Shown here in pieces: positions 35,299-47,254 of a stretch of 64,000 nucleotides of DNA. Positions within the stretch are counted from its first letter, which is position 1. Each line of letters starts with the position of its first letter. The notes under the pieces are model-generated. The model did not search any database. It saw nothing but the letters and a program-made list of their open reading frames with translations, and was not told the origin of the DNA. The DNA comes from Welwitschia mirabilis. Taxonomy: Eukaryota > Gnetophyta > Gnetopsida > Welwitschiales. The DNA lies in assembly GCA_051453625.1 (NCBI GenBank), contig JBOZIK010000001.1, positions 183,210,780 to 183,274,779 of the forward strand. The letters are read 5' to 3'. The position numbers and the translations under genes were made by a program.

Positions 35299-36925
35299 TA
35301 CTGATAGAAGAAAATATTAGAGAAGAAATAGTTGACTTTGAAATAGAATCAGATACACAATTCCCAAGTGTATACAATGTCCTTCTAAATTTGTCTTTTT
35401 AGAATCTAATTCTATGAAAGAAAATTTTTTCGAAGATAATTTAGAAGAATATAGTTTTAAGATGTTGAACACTACACAAAAACAAAAACAAGTCATAGGG
35501 CCTTCGACCCCTTATTCTAATGTAAATCTTACCCTCAAGGAACTAATACCCAATAAAAGATAAGAAATACAAACTCCTTTTGACTTATCCCTAAGAGATG
35601 ATGTTGAATTGAAAAATTTAAATTCCTATTCAATCTTTAGTGGTAAAAATAATGAGGATCCCCTCCAATACATTACAAACATGCAAAATTAGAAAGAAAA
35701 ATATTGGTAATCATACACACATGGTTATTTTTCCAATTACATTAAAAGGAAAGGAAAAACTTTGATTAAGAAATATACCCTACAAGAGTCTTAAAACTTT
35801 AAATCAAGTTCAAAAAGCTTTTATTAAGAGACTTATAAGTGAAGTAATTATTAGGAAGAAAAGAAAATGAGGTAAATAATTTCCAATAATAACCAAATGA
35901 GGATTATGCTCACACATATGAATACTTCATTATCATAATTCATTCTAATCCAATAGATGCTTTTACATGAGAAGAGATATAAGATTACTTTTATAGTAGA
36001 CTAAATAGCCAAACAAAACAAGTTGTAGATTTCTCATATCATAAAAATCTAATGAACCTCATGTTAGAAAATTCTTGGAAAATATTAGAAAAACTTATTG
36101 AGGTAAGCCAAACTTGGCCAAAATCAACATTGAGAAGTAACCACACTATATAATAAATCATCAAAGATTTAAAAGAAGTAAAACAAGAAAAGGAGGTAGA
36201 TAAGACAGAAAACAAAAAACTTGAAAATTTAATTAAAGACTTTACAACAACTTTGGAGAAATATACTGAGATGATTCTAGATGAAAAATTAGAAATTGAA
36301 AAAGTGTTGTATCAACATGTGACTTATGTAAAGATAAATATCACATAACCAAGGATTATCCACTATTGTCAACCTACAAGGATAACATATATGAATAATT
36401 TTATGCTTTTAATCAAAAATTTTCAAACTTCCAAAACCAAAACCAAAATCAAAATCAAAACTAGTCATAACCTAGGATGCATACACAATCTAATTTTCAA
36501 ATCTTTGACAATAAATTTAAAAATTTTCAAACTAATTTTCAACCTATTAAAATCAATTTGAAAATTCAAACTTTTAACCAAGTTCATTAAATCAAAATGA
36601 TTCACTTAGAAATTCTGTAGATGAACTTAGAAAATCATGAGAAATAATAAACTCTAGCATTGAAAACTTAATAAATGTCCTTTAACAAACCATATTAGCA
36701 AACCAAAGACCACAAGGATCATTAGCAACATAACCTTATTAAATCCTAATAAAGTAAGAAAAAATTATAAGGTTGTAACATGAAGTAGACATGAAGAAAA
36801 TCCTCCTCCTTATAAAGCAAAAACCTCCCGAAACAACATTAGAGATGATGAGGAAGAATAAGATATCAAAATACTATAAAATCATAACTTCCCTTCTCAT
36901 GATAAAAGTAAAAATAAAAATTCTT
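35299..36925 (+). pseudogene. Ty3/gypsy gag remnant, copy B, with linker
   Basis: Aligned with copy A from ctgatagaagaaaatattag onward. It shows KQKQVIGPSTPYSNVNLTLK, LQYITNMQN, the capsid segment VIFPITLKGKEKL near 35720-35760, and EVNNFQ...NEDYAHTYEYF near 35870-35930. LENLIKDFTTTLEKYTEMIL follows near 36215-36275, then a degraded zinc-finger region near 36310-36360. After it comes an Asn/Gln/Lys-rich stretch (about 36410-36480), typical of gag tails of this group. Tryptophan and glutamine codons at several family positions are now stops. Confidence 0.8.
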
Positions 36926-37086
36926 AAGAAATAGAAAAGAAACCAGCTATCATTCTAAAAACTTTTACAAGAAAACACAAAGTACTCTAAGCTATGAAAA
37001 GCTTTAATAAGAAGAAAATAAAAATGAATTATTCCTACTAAAGTCTTTTTATCCCAATTTCTCACAAACGTAGTATTACAAAAATC

Positions 37087-37576
37087 TCCAAAATTTAAGA
37101 TCTAGGGGCAGTAACAATTAGCGTTACATTACAAGGTAATAAAAGAATAAAAAATATTTAATCAACATTAGATTAGGTGTTAACATCATGCCATTACACA
37201 TTTATAAGAGACTTTGTTTAGAAGATAGAATGAATCCTATTTGGTTTATCTTAAAATTAGCAGATACATTAATTAAGAATCATTAGGAGTTATTAAATAT
37301 TTAGTGATTCAAATTTAAGAGGCATTCTACCCAATGGATGTGGTTGTAATAGAATTCAAACATAACGGAGGTTATCCATTACTTCTAGGAAGAGCCTTCT
37401 GTGCAACAACCCATTCCATTATCAATACAAGAACTGGGATGATGAAGTGTCATTTAGGGAGTAAAAAGTTTTTAATTAGAGTTTTTGATGCAGTTGAGAA
37501 AGACCTAAGTGATGAATGGGACATAGAAAATAAAATTAAATCAACCTTATTCTTGCAACATCGTCTACTTGAATAA
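37087..37576 (+). pseudogene. Ty3/gypsy aspartic protease remnant (G2)
   Basis: Third protease copy of this family in the window. The start AVTISVTLQGNKRIKN is clear. The active-site region reads INIRLGVNIMP (about 37160-37192), so the D-x-G-A-S motif is lost. A frameshift follows near 37280. The run 37334-37576 has EFKHNGGYPLLLGRAF and NTRTGMMKCHLGSKK. In G2, unlike G1, it is followed by the spacer to RT. Confidence 0.85.
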
Positions 37577-37979
37577 AGATGGCTAATGTCTAATGAACCT
37601 ATGCTTTATGATAATCCACTTAAAATTGAAAACTTAAAAGCTTTTTATACATTCAACTTTGTGCATTCAGAAGATGATATTTTAGATAAAAATAAAGAAG
37701 AAATAAAACCCTTATCACAAGAAAGTCCAACTATTAACAACAAAGAAAAATTCACACTTTGAGGTAGATCATCTACTACATGAATCTATAACAGAAATTG
37801 AAAATATTAATTTAAATTTGAATCTAAAACATCTTTCTAGTGAAGTGAAGTAAATTTTTCTATATAATGATTAAAATAAAGCTCTAATAATTAATGAAAA
37901 TCTCTTTCCTAAATAAGATTTAATTTTAATCTCTCTTTTGAGTTCCAAAATTCATGAATTCGCTTAGTCTCATAAAGAT
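37577..37979 (+). other. G2 spacer between protease and RT
   Basis: Acidic, Ser/Glu/Asn-rich linker in broken frame (for example SEDDILDKNKEEIKPLSQES near 37665-37730). No domain. Confidence 0.5.
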
Positions 37980-39305
37980 TTATTTGCCATTTCTCCTTCT
38001 ATTATTTAGCATAAAATATATCTTGAGAGAAACTCAAAACCTATTAGGTAACCACAAAGAAGATTAAATCTAGTACTTAAACAAGTAGTTAAGGATGAAA
38101 TTATTAAATTAATGGATGCTAAAATCATTTATTGTATATTAGATAGTAAATGGATCAGTTCCTTAACTGTGATACCAAAAAATGGTGGAAAATGGAGAGT
38201 ATGTATAGATTTTAGAAAACTAAATGAAGTTAGAAAAAAGGATCATTGTTACCTATCTTTTCTTGACCAAATACTTGATATAATTTAGGGACATTCTTTT
38301 TATTGCTTTTCAGATGGATATAGTAGTTATAACCAGGTTTGCATAGCTAATGAAGACCAGGCTAAAACAACTTTTACTTTACCTTTTAGGGTGTTTGATT
38401 TTATGCAAATGCCTTTTGGATTATGTAATGCTCCCAAAACTTTCTAACATGTTATGATGGGTATTTTTTTAGACATGTTAAAGGATTCGATAGAAATCTT
38501 TATGGATGAATTTTCAATCTTTGAAGAAACCTTTGATCAAATCTTAGAAAGAGTAAAAAAATTCCTTGATAGATGTATAGAGTGTGGCCTCCATTTAAGT
38601 TGGGAAAAGATCTAATTTTTGGTTGATAATGAAATAGTTCTAATTCACCGCATTTCTAAAAGAGGAATTAATATGGACCCCAATAAAGTAAGAATCATTA
38701 AAAACTTAACTCCTCCAACCAATGTTAAACAAATTCAATCTTTTCTTGGACATTATGGTTTTAATCATCATTTCATATAATATTATGCTAAAATTTGTAA
38801 ACCCTTATACTTATTACTTAAAAAAGAAGTAAAATTTGAATGAACCAAATTTTGTCAACTTGCCTTTGGTACACTTAAAGAGAAAATCACTTCCACACCT
38901 ATTATAATAGAACCCAACTAGGATAAAGATTTTGAACTAATGTGTAATGCTAGTAATATTACTGTGGGTGGGGTACTTGGATAAAAATATGAAAATGATT
39001 TTAAAGTTATATCTTATCATAGTAAAACATTATTCAAAGATCAAATGAATTACATAACTATCGAGAGAGAAATATTAGCTATAATCTTTTGCCTCAATAA
39101 TCTTAGACATTATCTTTTAGGCTTCCACACAAATGTCTATATAGATTATGCAATGATTAAATACTTAATGACTAAGAAAGATTCCAGTGCTAGGTTGATT
39201 AGATGAATTTTCTTAATGTAAGAATTCAATCTCACCATCATAGATAAGGCAAGAAAACATAACAATGTAGCAAATCACTTATCACGCCTTTTTTCTTCTT
39301 CTAAT
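37980..39305 (+). pseudogene. Ty3/gypsy reverse transcriptase and RNase H remnant (G2)
   Basis: Copies element RNA into DNA in the intact family. Motifs in order: LVLKQVVKDEIIKLMDA (about 38075-38125), SLTVIPKNGGKWRVCIDFRK, HSFYCFSDGYSSYNQV (about 38292-38340), TTFTLPFRVFDFMQMPFGLC, and MDE at 38502-38510, where the family has the catalytic FMDDF. QSFLGHYGFNHHFI follows near 38730-38780. RNase H starts with MCNASNITVGGVLG; the first catalytic aspartate is asparagine at 38946-38948. It ends with YLLGFHTNVYIDYAMIKYLM and ARKHNNVANHLSRL. Single stops interrupt an otherwise long frame. Confidence 0.9.
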
Positions 39306-39780
39306 NNNNNNNNNNNNNNNNNNNNNNNNNNNNNNNNNNNNNNNNNNNNNNNNNNNNNNNNNNNNNNNNNNNNNNNNNNNNNNNNNNNNNNNNNNNNNNN
39401 NNNNNNNNNNNNNNNNNNNNNNNNNNNNNNNNNNNNNNNNNNNNNNNNNNNNNNNNNNNNNNNNNNNNNNNNNNNNNNNNNNNNNNNNNNNNNNNNNNNN
39501 NNNNNNNNNNNNNNNNNNNNNNNNNNNNNNNNNNNNNNNNNNNNNNNNNNNNNNNNNNNNNNNNNNNNNNNNNNNNNNNNNNNNNNNNNNNNNNNNNNNN
39601 NNNNNNNNNNNNNNNNNNNNNNNNNNNNNNNNNNNNNNNNNNNNNNNNNNNNNNNNNNNNNNNNNNNNNNNNNNNNNNNNNNNNNNNNNNNNNNNNNNNN
39701 NNNNNNNNNNNNNNNNNNNNNNNNNNNNNNNNNNNNNNNNNNNNNNNNNNNNNNNNNNNNNNNNNNNNNNNNNNNNNNNN
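39306..39780. other. gap (475 N) with duplicated flanks
   Basis: 39252-39305 and 39781-39833 are the same sequence except for one base. The reading frame continues naturally if they are merged, so the gap is probably not real. Confidence 0.85.
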
Positions 39781-41138
39781 GAAAACATAACAATGTAGCA
39801 AATCACTTATCACGGCTTTTTTCTTCTTCTAATGATCTTTCTATTAATGATTCTTTTCCAGATGAAAAACTATTTGTTGTATCTTCTACTAATTACCCTC
39901 CATGGTATGCTGATATCATCAATTATCTTGTTACTTTGAAAAAATCATAAAATTAGAGTCGTAATCAAAGAAAATCTCTTCTCCATAGGATAGATAACTA
40001 TGAGTGGATAGCGTCACATCTTTATCGTAGGTGTAAGGATCAAATTATGAGAAAATGTATACCAGAATGGAAAAAATCTAATATCCTTCATCTTTTTCAT
40101 CGTAATGTTTATGGTGGACATTTTAGCAGTCAAACAATAGCCATGAAAATTCTTTACTATAGGTTTTATTGGCCTAGTCTTTTTCAGGACTCTTTCGATT
40201 ATGCTAGAAAGTGTGATGCATGTTAATATTTTAGTAGCTTTTTACAATCATAACAAATATCCCTCAAGCTTATTTTTAAGTGTAAACCTTTTAATTATTG
40301 GGGAATTGATTTCATGGATCCAATTAGACCACCTTCTAAAGATGAAAATTACATTTTAGTGACTATATATTATGTAACTAAATGAGTTAAAGCAATTCCT
40401 ACTTCTTCAAATGATACTTGAACTATTTGTAACTTTGTTAGAACTTAAATTTTTCAATGTTTTATCTTTCCTTAAATAATTATTAGTGATAAAGAACCCA
40501 TTTCATCAATCATCATTTTATAAAACTTCTTTTATTCATTGGAATAAAACATCGAGTAAGTTATGCTTATCATCCTCAAACCAATGGACAAGTTGAAAAT
40601 GTTAATCGATAAATTTTTAAAAAAAAAATGCTTTAAAAACTTGTCTCTACTAATATGGGCTTTTAAAATAAATAATGTTCTTTGTACTTGCTATATAACT
40701 TAGCATAATTCACTTGGTTTTTCTCCTTATAAACTCGTATACTACAAAGTTTGTGTTTTACCTATTGATGTCTGTTACAATTCTTATCGTTCTACACATC
40801 AACTTAATCTTGTGAATTTAGAAGAGAATCCTATAACTCATTCATCTAAATTAGATCATTTATATGAAAAAAAAATTTGAGCTATTCATCATCAACTTAT
40901 TCACAAAGCCCAAAATAAATTCAAACATAATAAAAAGTTAATTCATAAGAACTCTAAGCTTGGTTAACTAGTCTTATTATATAATACTAAAGTGCATCTT
41001 TTATATAACAGGTTGACTTCAAAATGGTTATATCCTTACTTTATTAAGAAAGTACATTCTAATGGCTTTGTTGAGATTTTTGACTTAACCACTACAGAAA
41101 TTCAAAAAGTTAATGGACAAAGGTTGAAAATATACTAA
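39781..41138 (+). pseudogene. Ty3/gypsy integrase remnant (G2)
   Basis: Inserts the cDNA in the intact family. The zinc-binding domain keeps H-H-C-C: LFHRNVYGGHF near 40095-40125 and KCDAC at 40209-40223. The catalytic core has WGIDFMDPI with Asp at 40308-40310, a second region near IISDKEP (about 40481-40500) and HPQTNGQVE with Glu at 40595-40597, read in shifted frames. C-terminal KWLYPYFIKKVHSNGFVEI and VNGQRLKIY end at a stop at 41136-41138. The motifs are those of Ty3/gypsy integrases without a chromodomain. Stops and shifts exclude function. Confidence 0.88.
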
Positions 41139-43416
41139 CAAAGTTCTAATATAAACATGATAGAAATACTAACCTTAGAGGTTTTTTTTGATGAGGATAA
41201 CTCCTTCCTTATCATCATCAAAATTTTCTCTTAGCTTATTCCTTTAGAAGTCATTATGATTTCAGTTGGTTATCTTTCAAACATGAATTATGTATTTATT
41301 TTATTTCTNNNNNNNNNNNNNNNNNNNNNNNNNNNNNNNNNNNNNNNNNNNNNNNNNNNNNNNNNNNNNNNNNNNNNNNNNNNNNNNNNNNNNNNNNNNN
41401 NNNNNNNNNNNNNNNNNNNNNNNNNNNNNNNNNNNNNNNNNNNNNNNNNNNNNNNNNNNNNNNNNNNNNNNNNNNNNNNNNNNNNNNNNNNNNNNNNNNN
41501 NNNNNNNNNNNNNNNNNNNNNNNNNNNNNNNNNNNNNNNNNNNNNNNNNNNNNNNNNNNNNNNNNNNNNNNNNNNNNNNNNNNNNNNNNNNNNNNNNNNN
41601 NNNNNNNNNNNNNNNNNNNNNNNNNNNNNNNNNNNNNNNNNNNNNNNNNNNNNNNNNNNNNNNNNNNNNNNNNNNNNNNNNNNNNNNNNNNNNNNNNNNN
41701 NNNNNNNNNNNNNNNNNNNNNNNNNNNNNNNNNNNNNNNNNNNNNNNNNNNNNNNNNNNNNNNNNNNNNNNNNNNNNNNNNNNNNNNNNNNNNNNNNNNN
41801 NNNNNNNNNNNNNNNNNNNNNNNNNNNNNNNNNNNNNNNNNNNNNNNNNNNNNNNNNNNNNNNNNNNNNNNNNNNNNNNNNNNNNNNNNNNNNNNNNNNN
41901 NNNNNNNNNNNNNNNNNNNNNNNNNNNNNNTTCTTACATTTTTCTTAATGATCAAAGGTCTTAGATTATCTAGGGATGTTCTTTTCTATGTTTCATCTTA
42001 TTAATTCACCTTCGTCTTTTGAAGTATTTAATCAGGTGAACCTTATCTTTTATATTAAAAATAATATTAAAAAAATAAGAAGAAGAAGAAGGGGAGGGAG
42101 AGGTGGGGGAGAAGGGGGGGGGGAGAGAGGGAGAGAGAGAGAGAAATAAGACTATGATGTTTTATATCTGAGATAGCTTTAAAACATGGTTACCATGATG
42201 CCCTACTGCAAGTAAAGTGGAGTAAAATTTCCCAAGAGTGGTCTTTGGCAGTGCAACATAGTGGCTATGGCAACTTCACTAAGAGGTTAGTTAACCATGC
42301 TTTATAGGTCTTTACTTCTCTAATTGTGGTTGCACTTCCCTCGTCATGGATAGTAAAATAATAAAAACTTTGAGACTATGGGATTACTGGTGTCCCTAGT
42401 ATCATTAGAGGCATTCCTTATTATCTAAACTCATCATCTTTCCACATGATCATTTTATTTCTAAGTATCAGGTGTTTATTTTAAGATGTAAGTAGGTGAA
42501 TTTATTTTTGAGTAACTCGTTGATCTTATTCTTTATTGTTTAAAGAATTAGATTTTTAGCATTATCATAACCACTACCTTATCGAATGGATCTTTATAGA
42601 ATTATACATTTATTCGTGCATTTTAAATTAAATGATGTTATGATTTCTTCCATGGAAATCTTCTAGGTTATAATTGAGGGTAGATAGGCTATCTTCTTTA
42701 TGTTCCTTATGTCCATTTTTTCTGTTTCTTTCATTATTTAATTAGTTATTTCAAAGTCATTTTGATATTTTTCTTATCATTTTAGAACCTTAACATTTAA
42801 TAATTTACTTGTTTAGTTTGTAATAAAGAATTGATTTCTTAATTAAATAAGTTTCTTGACAAAGTTTTTAATATTCATTTTTAGTCTTTTGGAGTTTTAT
42901 AAACTATTTTTATCAAGGCACGTTTGCTAAACACTCATAGATTTGCTTCATCTTGGTTAACATTTGTTAGAATCTTCAATAAATCTTTATTTTTCAAAAT
43001 TAATATTTCTACACTAAGCTCTGTACTTAATCAACTCTCAAAATTTAAAAACACCCATTCTCCACCTTCTTGTCTAGACATACTAATTTTTATTTAATTT
43101 CTTTGCTTCATTAGCCAATATGGGACATATTATTTTTCTTGGAATAGGGTAAGACTTATCTTCAATACTCGTTTTCATAATTTTACACTAATTTATAAGG
43201 TTATTTTAGAGCTCCCATGAGATATAATTTTTGCAATTTCTACTCCATGCACATAATGCGTTACATTTTATTCTGTTATGTGATATGTTTAAGATTACTT
43301 ATAAGCCTATTTTATAATTTTCAAATTGATTTTTTTTTTGGTTAAGATAATTTAACTCAGAATTATAGTTGTTTACCTGGTTTTTTCAGGGACTGACAAT
43401 GCTACATGATGGGCTA
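41139..43416 (+). repeat. G2 3' spacer
   Basis: Non-coding, with a 622-N gap at 41309-41930. It matches the 3' regions of G1 (690-1411 and 2699-4228). It contains a long purine tract (42060-42144) followed after about 55 bases by the conserved atgatgccctactgcaag block. No env-like frame can be supported. Confidence 0.7.
41309..41930. other. assembly gap (622 N)
   Basis: Run of N in the G2 spacer; G1 has about 130 bases between the same flanks (about 945-1070), so the true content may be shorter. Confidence 0.9.
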
Positions 43417-44626
43417 TGATACGCCGCCACATAGTATGTATTTAATAAGATGTTATGAGTTATTTTGCAGGACATTTATATAGATTTAGATGTAATTCTG
43501 AAGATTATGGAAAGTTGATAGATGATCATAGAAACATGTAATTCTTGGCATGTTTAGAGACATTTTCAAGAATATTCTGATACTCAGTGCTGTGAAGGAA
43601 AATCTATGATACAAAAGGTATATTTCTTTTAAGCTAAAAAGATAAAGGAAGCCATTGTCATCCCAATAAGAGGCAGGACGATAGTAAGGATGCTGACGTG
43701 GACTAGAACTGTAACTAATCAAGTCCTCTTTTCTAAAAAAGCGTCATGACTAGTGTCATCCCCATCACATGTAGGACAACAACTGGTGACTCATCGATCA
43801 TCATCTTAGGTGGTGTTCTTACGTCAGTTAGGATGATAAATGAAATAACTGACTGATTTTCATCTATTTCTTTCTCTCATTTAAGCATGTTTTTCAGCAT
43901 TTTGAGTGATAGTTATGCCTTTTTTACTATATAAATAAACCCTCCTTTTAATCCTCTTATCATCTTCTATGCACTAAAAATTCTTGTGATAGGAGATTGA
44001 AGGGCAGGAGATTCATCTTAAGTAGTTGTAAAAAGACGTTTTTCTTAGTATTCAATTGTGCATCTTTATTAAGGTATGGCTGTTTTGTAACTTGTACACT
44101 GGTTTGATTTATAATACAAACTTTATTTCTTTTGTTTATTAATACTTTTACTAACCTTTATAGTTTATGCTATTCTTGATGTAGTGATAGTCTCATTAAT
44201 GATATAGGTCTTAAGGACAACCTTTGTTAACGTTGACAATATTATTTTAAAAGCATTTTGCATTACATTATATTCGACTTACTTTATAGCCTAAGTTGAT
44301 CTTAGTTAGTGACAGTCTCCCTAGTTGATTTATGTTATACAGGGTCAATATTTCTAATAAATCAATCCAGCAATCAGATAGGTGTTCATCTAGATTAAGT
44401 TCATTTACATTACATTACATGTTTATTTTATCACATTATTCTTAAGTTTAGAATATAATTTTTCTTTGAAAATTAATTCTCCTTTTTCTATCACATGCCT
44501 TCAATGGGTTTATGACATTTGGGTCACTTCTATTTATATTAATGTGTCGTATTTATAACATATATAAATTTGTAATTAATAATATTTGATCAAGGATAGA
44601 AAGTTGCAAAATTATGCATCACAACA
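43417..44626 (+). repeat. G2 3' LTR
   Basis: Starts tgatacgccgcc, ends gcatcacaaca, 1210 bases, no internal gap. It aligns over its length with 31929-33596 and 4229-5335. TATA-like actatataaataaacc at 43926-43941. The clear divergence from the 5' LTR shows an old insertion. Confidence 0.9.
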
Positions 44627-44656
44627 GACATCAACTTGGCAAATTATAACTTAACA
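44627..44656 (-). repeat. copia LTR B, right part
   Basis: gacatcaacttggcaaattataacttaaca completes the LTR interrupted at 31928, as comparison with LTR A (29389-29418) shows. Confidence 0.85.
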
Positions 44657-44670
44657 ATCTCCCCCTTTGA
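44657..44670 (-). other. copia polypurine tract next to LTR B
   Basis: The minus strand reads tcaaagggggagat immediately before the LTR start tgttaag. Same sequence type at 46760-46773, 62241-62253 and 62777-62790. Confidence 0.85.
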
Positions 44671-45062
44671 CATTGATAGTAAACTATACTTAGTTGAAAA
44701 TATTAATGGGAAAACTCCTCCTTAAATTATGCCTATCAGATTTTTGAAAAATTATTAAGGATGTTTATTAATTTTAACATTTATAAAGGGTTTCCAATAA
44801 GAGTAATATATAGATAAGATCAAATAATACCAAATGCATTTATATTACTGAGTTTTAAGTATTACAACAGAAAGGTGCTTATAAGAGCAATTACAACTGA
44901 GATAAACTAATAAATACTACTAAAGACAACTGATAATATCTGATACCAATTGATAATAACTTAAAATACAACTAATATTTCTCCTCTTTTGGCATCAATA
45001 ACAAAGAAGAGAAAACTAAAAATAAACAAGCACAATTGAAAAATAATAGAGACAATAAGAAA

Positions 45063-45764
45063 TCAATTAGATTTTTCTTCTTTCTCCTCAAATTCTTCTT
45101 CAGAATTTGGATCTTCTTCTTCTTTTTCTTCTTTGGCTACCTTTTACACAGAAATATTAGCATCCTCAGGAGTATCAGCTACCTCATATCTTACTACGAT
45201 TAGAGCTGCTTTTATATGCCTTGTACGAGAAGCTAACCTCTTCAAGTACGAAAGAGTCCCTTTAGGAGAGAAATTCTTAGGAGAAGGAGACTTGAAAGAT
45301 TTCTTAAATCTAGTAAAAATGTGCATGCGGGATAGGTTTACATGCCCAATAGTAGGCACAGGGGTTAAAGTTTCTAACTTAGGGTGTAACTGGATTTTCA
45401 AATGATGACAAATATTTGCCATTAAAACAAAGTAAGAAAGAACCCTAGTTTTGTGATACTTCAACTAAGAGACCACATTGTTAAGAATAATGGTAGGAAC
45501 ATCAATAGAATGATTAATTCCTACCAAATACAATAGATAAGCTTTATAGTTAGAGGTCTCATCATGATTACCCACCAAAGGTAAGAAATTATAGGTAAAA
45601 ATCAAATGTAAAAAGTGGTACTTTGGGATAAGGTAGGAGGTGAAGAGGGTAGTCTTCCACCAAATAAACTTTTCATAGGGCTTTCCGGTAATCTCTATCT
45701 TATACTTTATGGAATTACATAGGGGTCAAAACTCCTCATAACCTCTTTTAGGAAGATTTTTGAG
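45063..45764 (-). pseudogene. third ORF of the copia family, copy next to LTR B (N-terminus missing)
   Basis: Minus-strand frame from the gap edge to a stop at 45063-45065, with stops near 45720, 45467 and 45144. Segments in order: KFIWWKTTLFTSYLIPKYHF, NFLPLVGNHDETSNYKAYLL, LKYHKTRVLSYFVLMANICH, then a Ser/Pro/Lys-rich KKSFKSPSPKNFSPKGTL, and an acidic end EEEDPNSEEEFEEKEE. Three other copies exist (47255-48309, 60617-61822 and 63315-64000). It sits between pol and the polypurine tract, where Sireviruses carry an env-like ORF. The middle part resembles the putative plant transposon domain known from many plant repeats; I infer this from its pattern only. Function unknown. Confidence 0.75.
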
Positions 45765-45864
45765 NNNNNNNNNNNNNNNNNNNNNNNNNNNNNNNNNNNN
45801 NNNNNNNNNNNNNNNNNNNNNNNNNNNNNNNNNNNNNNNNNNNNNNNNNNNNNNNNNNNNNNNN
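45765..45864. other. assembly gap (100 N)
   Basis: Joins the third ORF of one copia unit to the middle of the LTR of the next. The missing DNA may be several kb. Confidence 0.9.
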
Positions 45865-46759
45865 ATTTAATAACAATGGTATGCCATAATGCATAGGTTC
45901 CATTAAATCTAATGTACAACAATGATGGTACTACACTACTTGAATGATATCATAACTTATGTACGTACTATAAAAAATGATTGACCAAGTATTAATGATT
46001 ACAAAATATGTTTGTTCATTTTTAGTTAAGTAGAAGATATGCTGAAAATGTGCTATAATGATTTTTACAAATGAGAAATAAATAAGAGAAGCATTTTAGG
46101 GTTTTACAAGTGAAATAGATTCTCCAACAGATAAAATGGGAGGCTAAATATCTAGAAAAATCTCATTTATATTACAATAGGTCAACCCCTCAAAATGTTT
46201 GGTTGATCCCATTGAGTGCCATTGTGGAAGTTGATCATCCCCATATTTTTTTGATCAACTAAAGATTCTTATAACTCCATGTCTAAAAAATCCCTTTGAA
46301 TCTAGTCAACCACATATCTAGTTAATCACATTTTGGTTTAATCAACCCCATGCATAGAATAGTGTAAAACAATATTTATGCCCAAAGTTTAGTCAACTCC
46401 TTAGGTATCTAGTTAATCACTTGATTAGAAAATATGAAAACATTTTACTCCAAATATAGGAAATCCTTCATGAATCTAGTCAATCCCTTAATGATCAGAT
46501 GTGACAATTTTGTTGCATCGGCCCAGTTTATCCATTAGGAATTTAGTCGATTCCTTATTAATTTATCTTTGATACTTTTTGGTATAGGTTCAGTCAGCAA
46601 ATTTGAGGGTTTAAAACTTATCAAGTTTAAATAAGATTTGTGATAAATTATTCTAGCTTTTAACCTATAAGGATTAATATTATATATAAAGAATAAAACA
46701 TGTTCTACTAAAATAGAAAATATTAGTTTAACATGAAATTGATAAATTATAGCTTAACA
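45865..46759 (-). repeat. copia LTR C, minus orientation, partial
   Basis: Matches LTR D from about 53955 to its end. Ends agcttaaca at 46759 and is followed by a polypurine tract (atctacccctttga at 46760-46773 on the plus strand). The left third is lost in the gap. Confidence 0.8.
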
Positions 46760-47254
46760 ATCTACCCCTTTGACATTGATGGCAAACTATATTAAGTTAA
46801 AAATATTAATTAGAAAGAACCCTATTAGATATATGCATTAATTTTTTAAGATATTATTAAACATATATATTAGAAGCATCCATAAAAGGTTTTCAATGAG
46901 AGTAATGTATATAAATAATTTTGAAGTATAGTTCATGCGACATGTGATATCCATTGATGGATGTGACAAAATCATGGTTTATGAGATATATAATATTCAT
47001 TAATAGATGTTACAAAAATGACACCAAATTCATTTCTATTATTTAGATTTAAGCAGTAAAATAAAAAGGTACTTATTAAGAGCAAATACAACTAATAAAA
47101 ATGGATAAATACAACTAAGAATAATTGATAACATCTAATACCAATTGATAAAAACTGAAAACACAACTACTATTTCTTCCCCTTTTGACATCAATGATAA
47201 AGAATAGAAAATCATAAGAACAACTAAAAAAATAACAATATAGGTAATAAAAAT

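Larger units (their letters stand above)
31929..44626 (+). mobile_element. Ty3/gypsy element G2, complete but decayed, inserted in copia LTR B
   Basis: Both ends are fixed by a perfect 5-bp target duplication gacat (31924-31928 and 44627-44631) and by TG...CA ends. 5' LTR 31929-33596, gag in two tandem copies, protease, RT/RNase H, integrase, a 2.3 kb 3' spacer, 3' LTR 43417-44626. Gene order protease-RT-RNase H-integrase is that of Ty3/gypsy. The long 3' spacer and the gag/integrase motifs suggest the Athila/Tat group, which is an inference. Every domain is broken. Confidence 0.9.

Noticed and set aside
45133-45405. Plus-strand open frame of 90 codons
   Set aside because: Antisense shadow of the third ORF on the minus strand; the minus strand shows the order conserved in the other copies.
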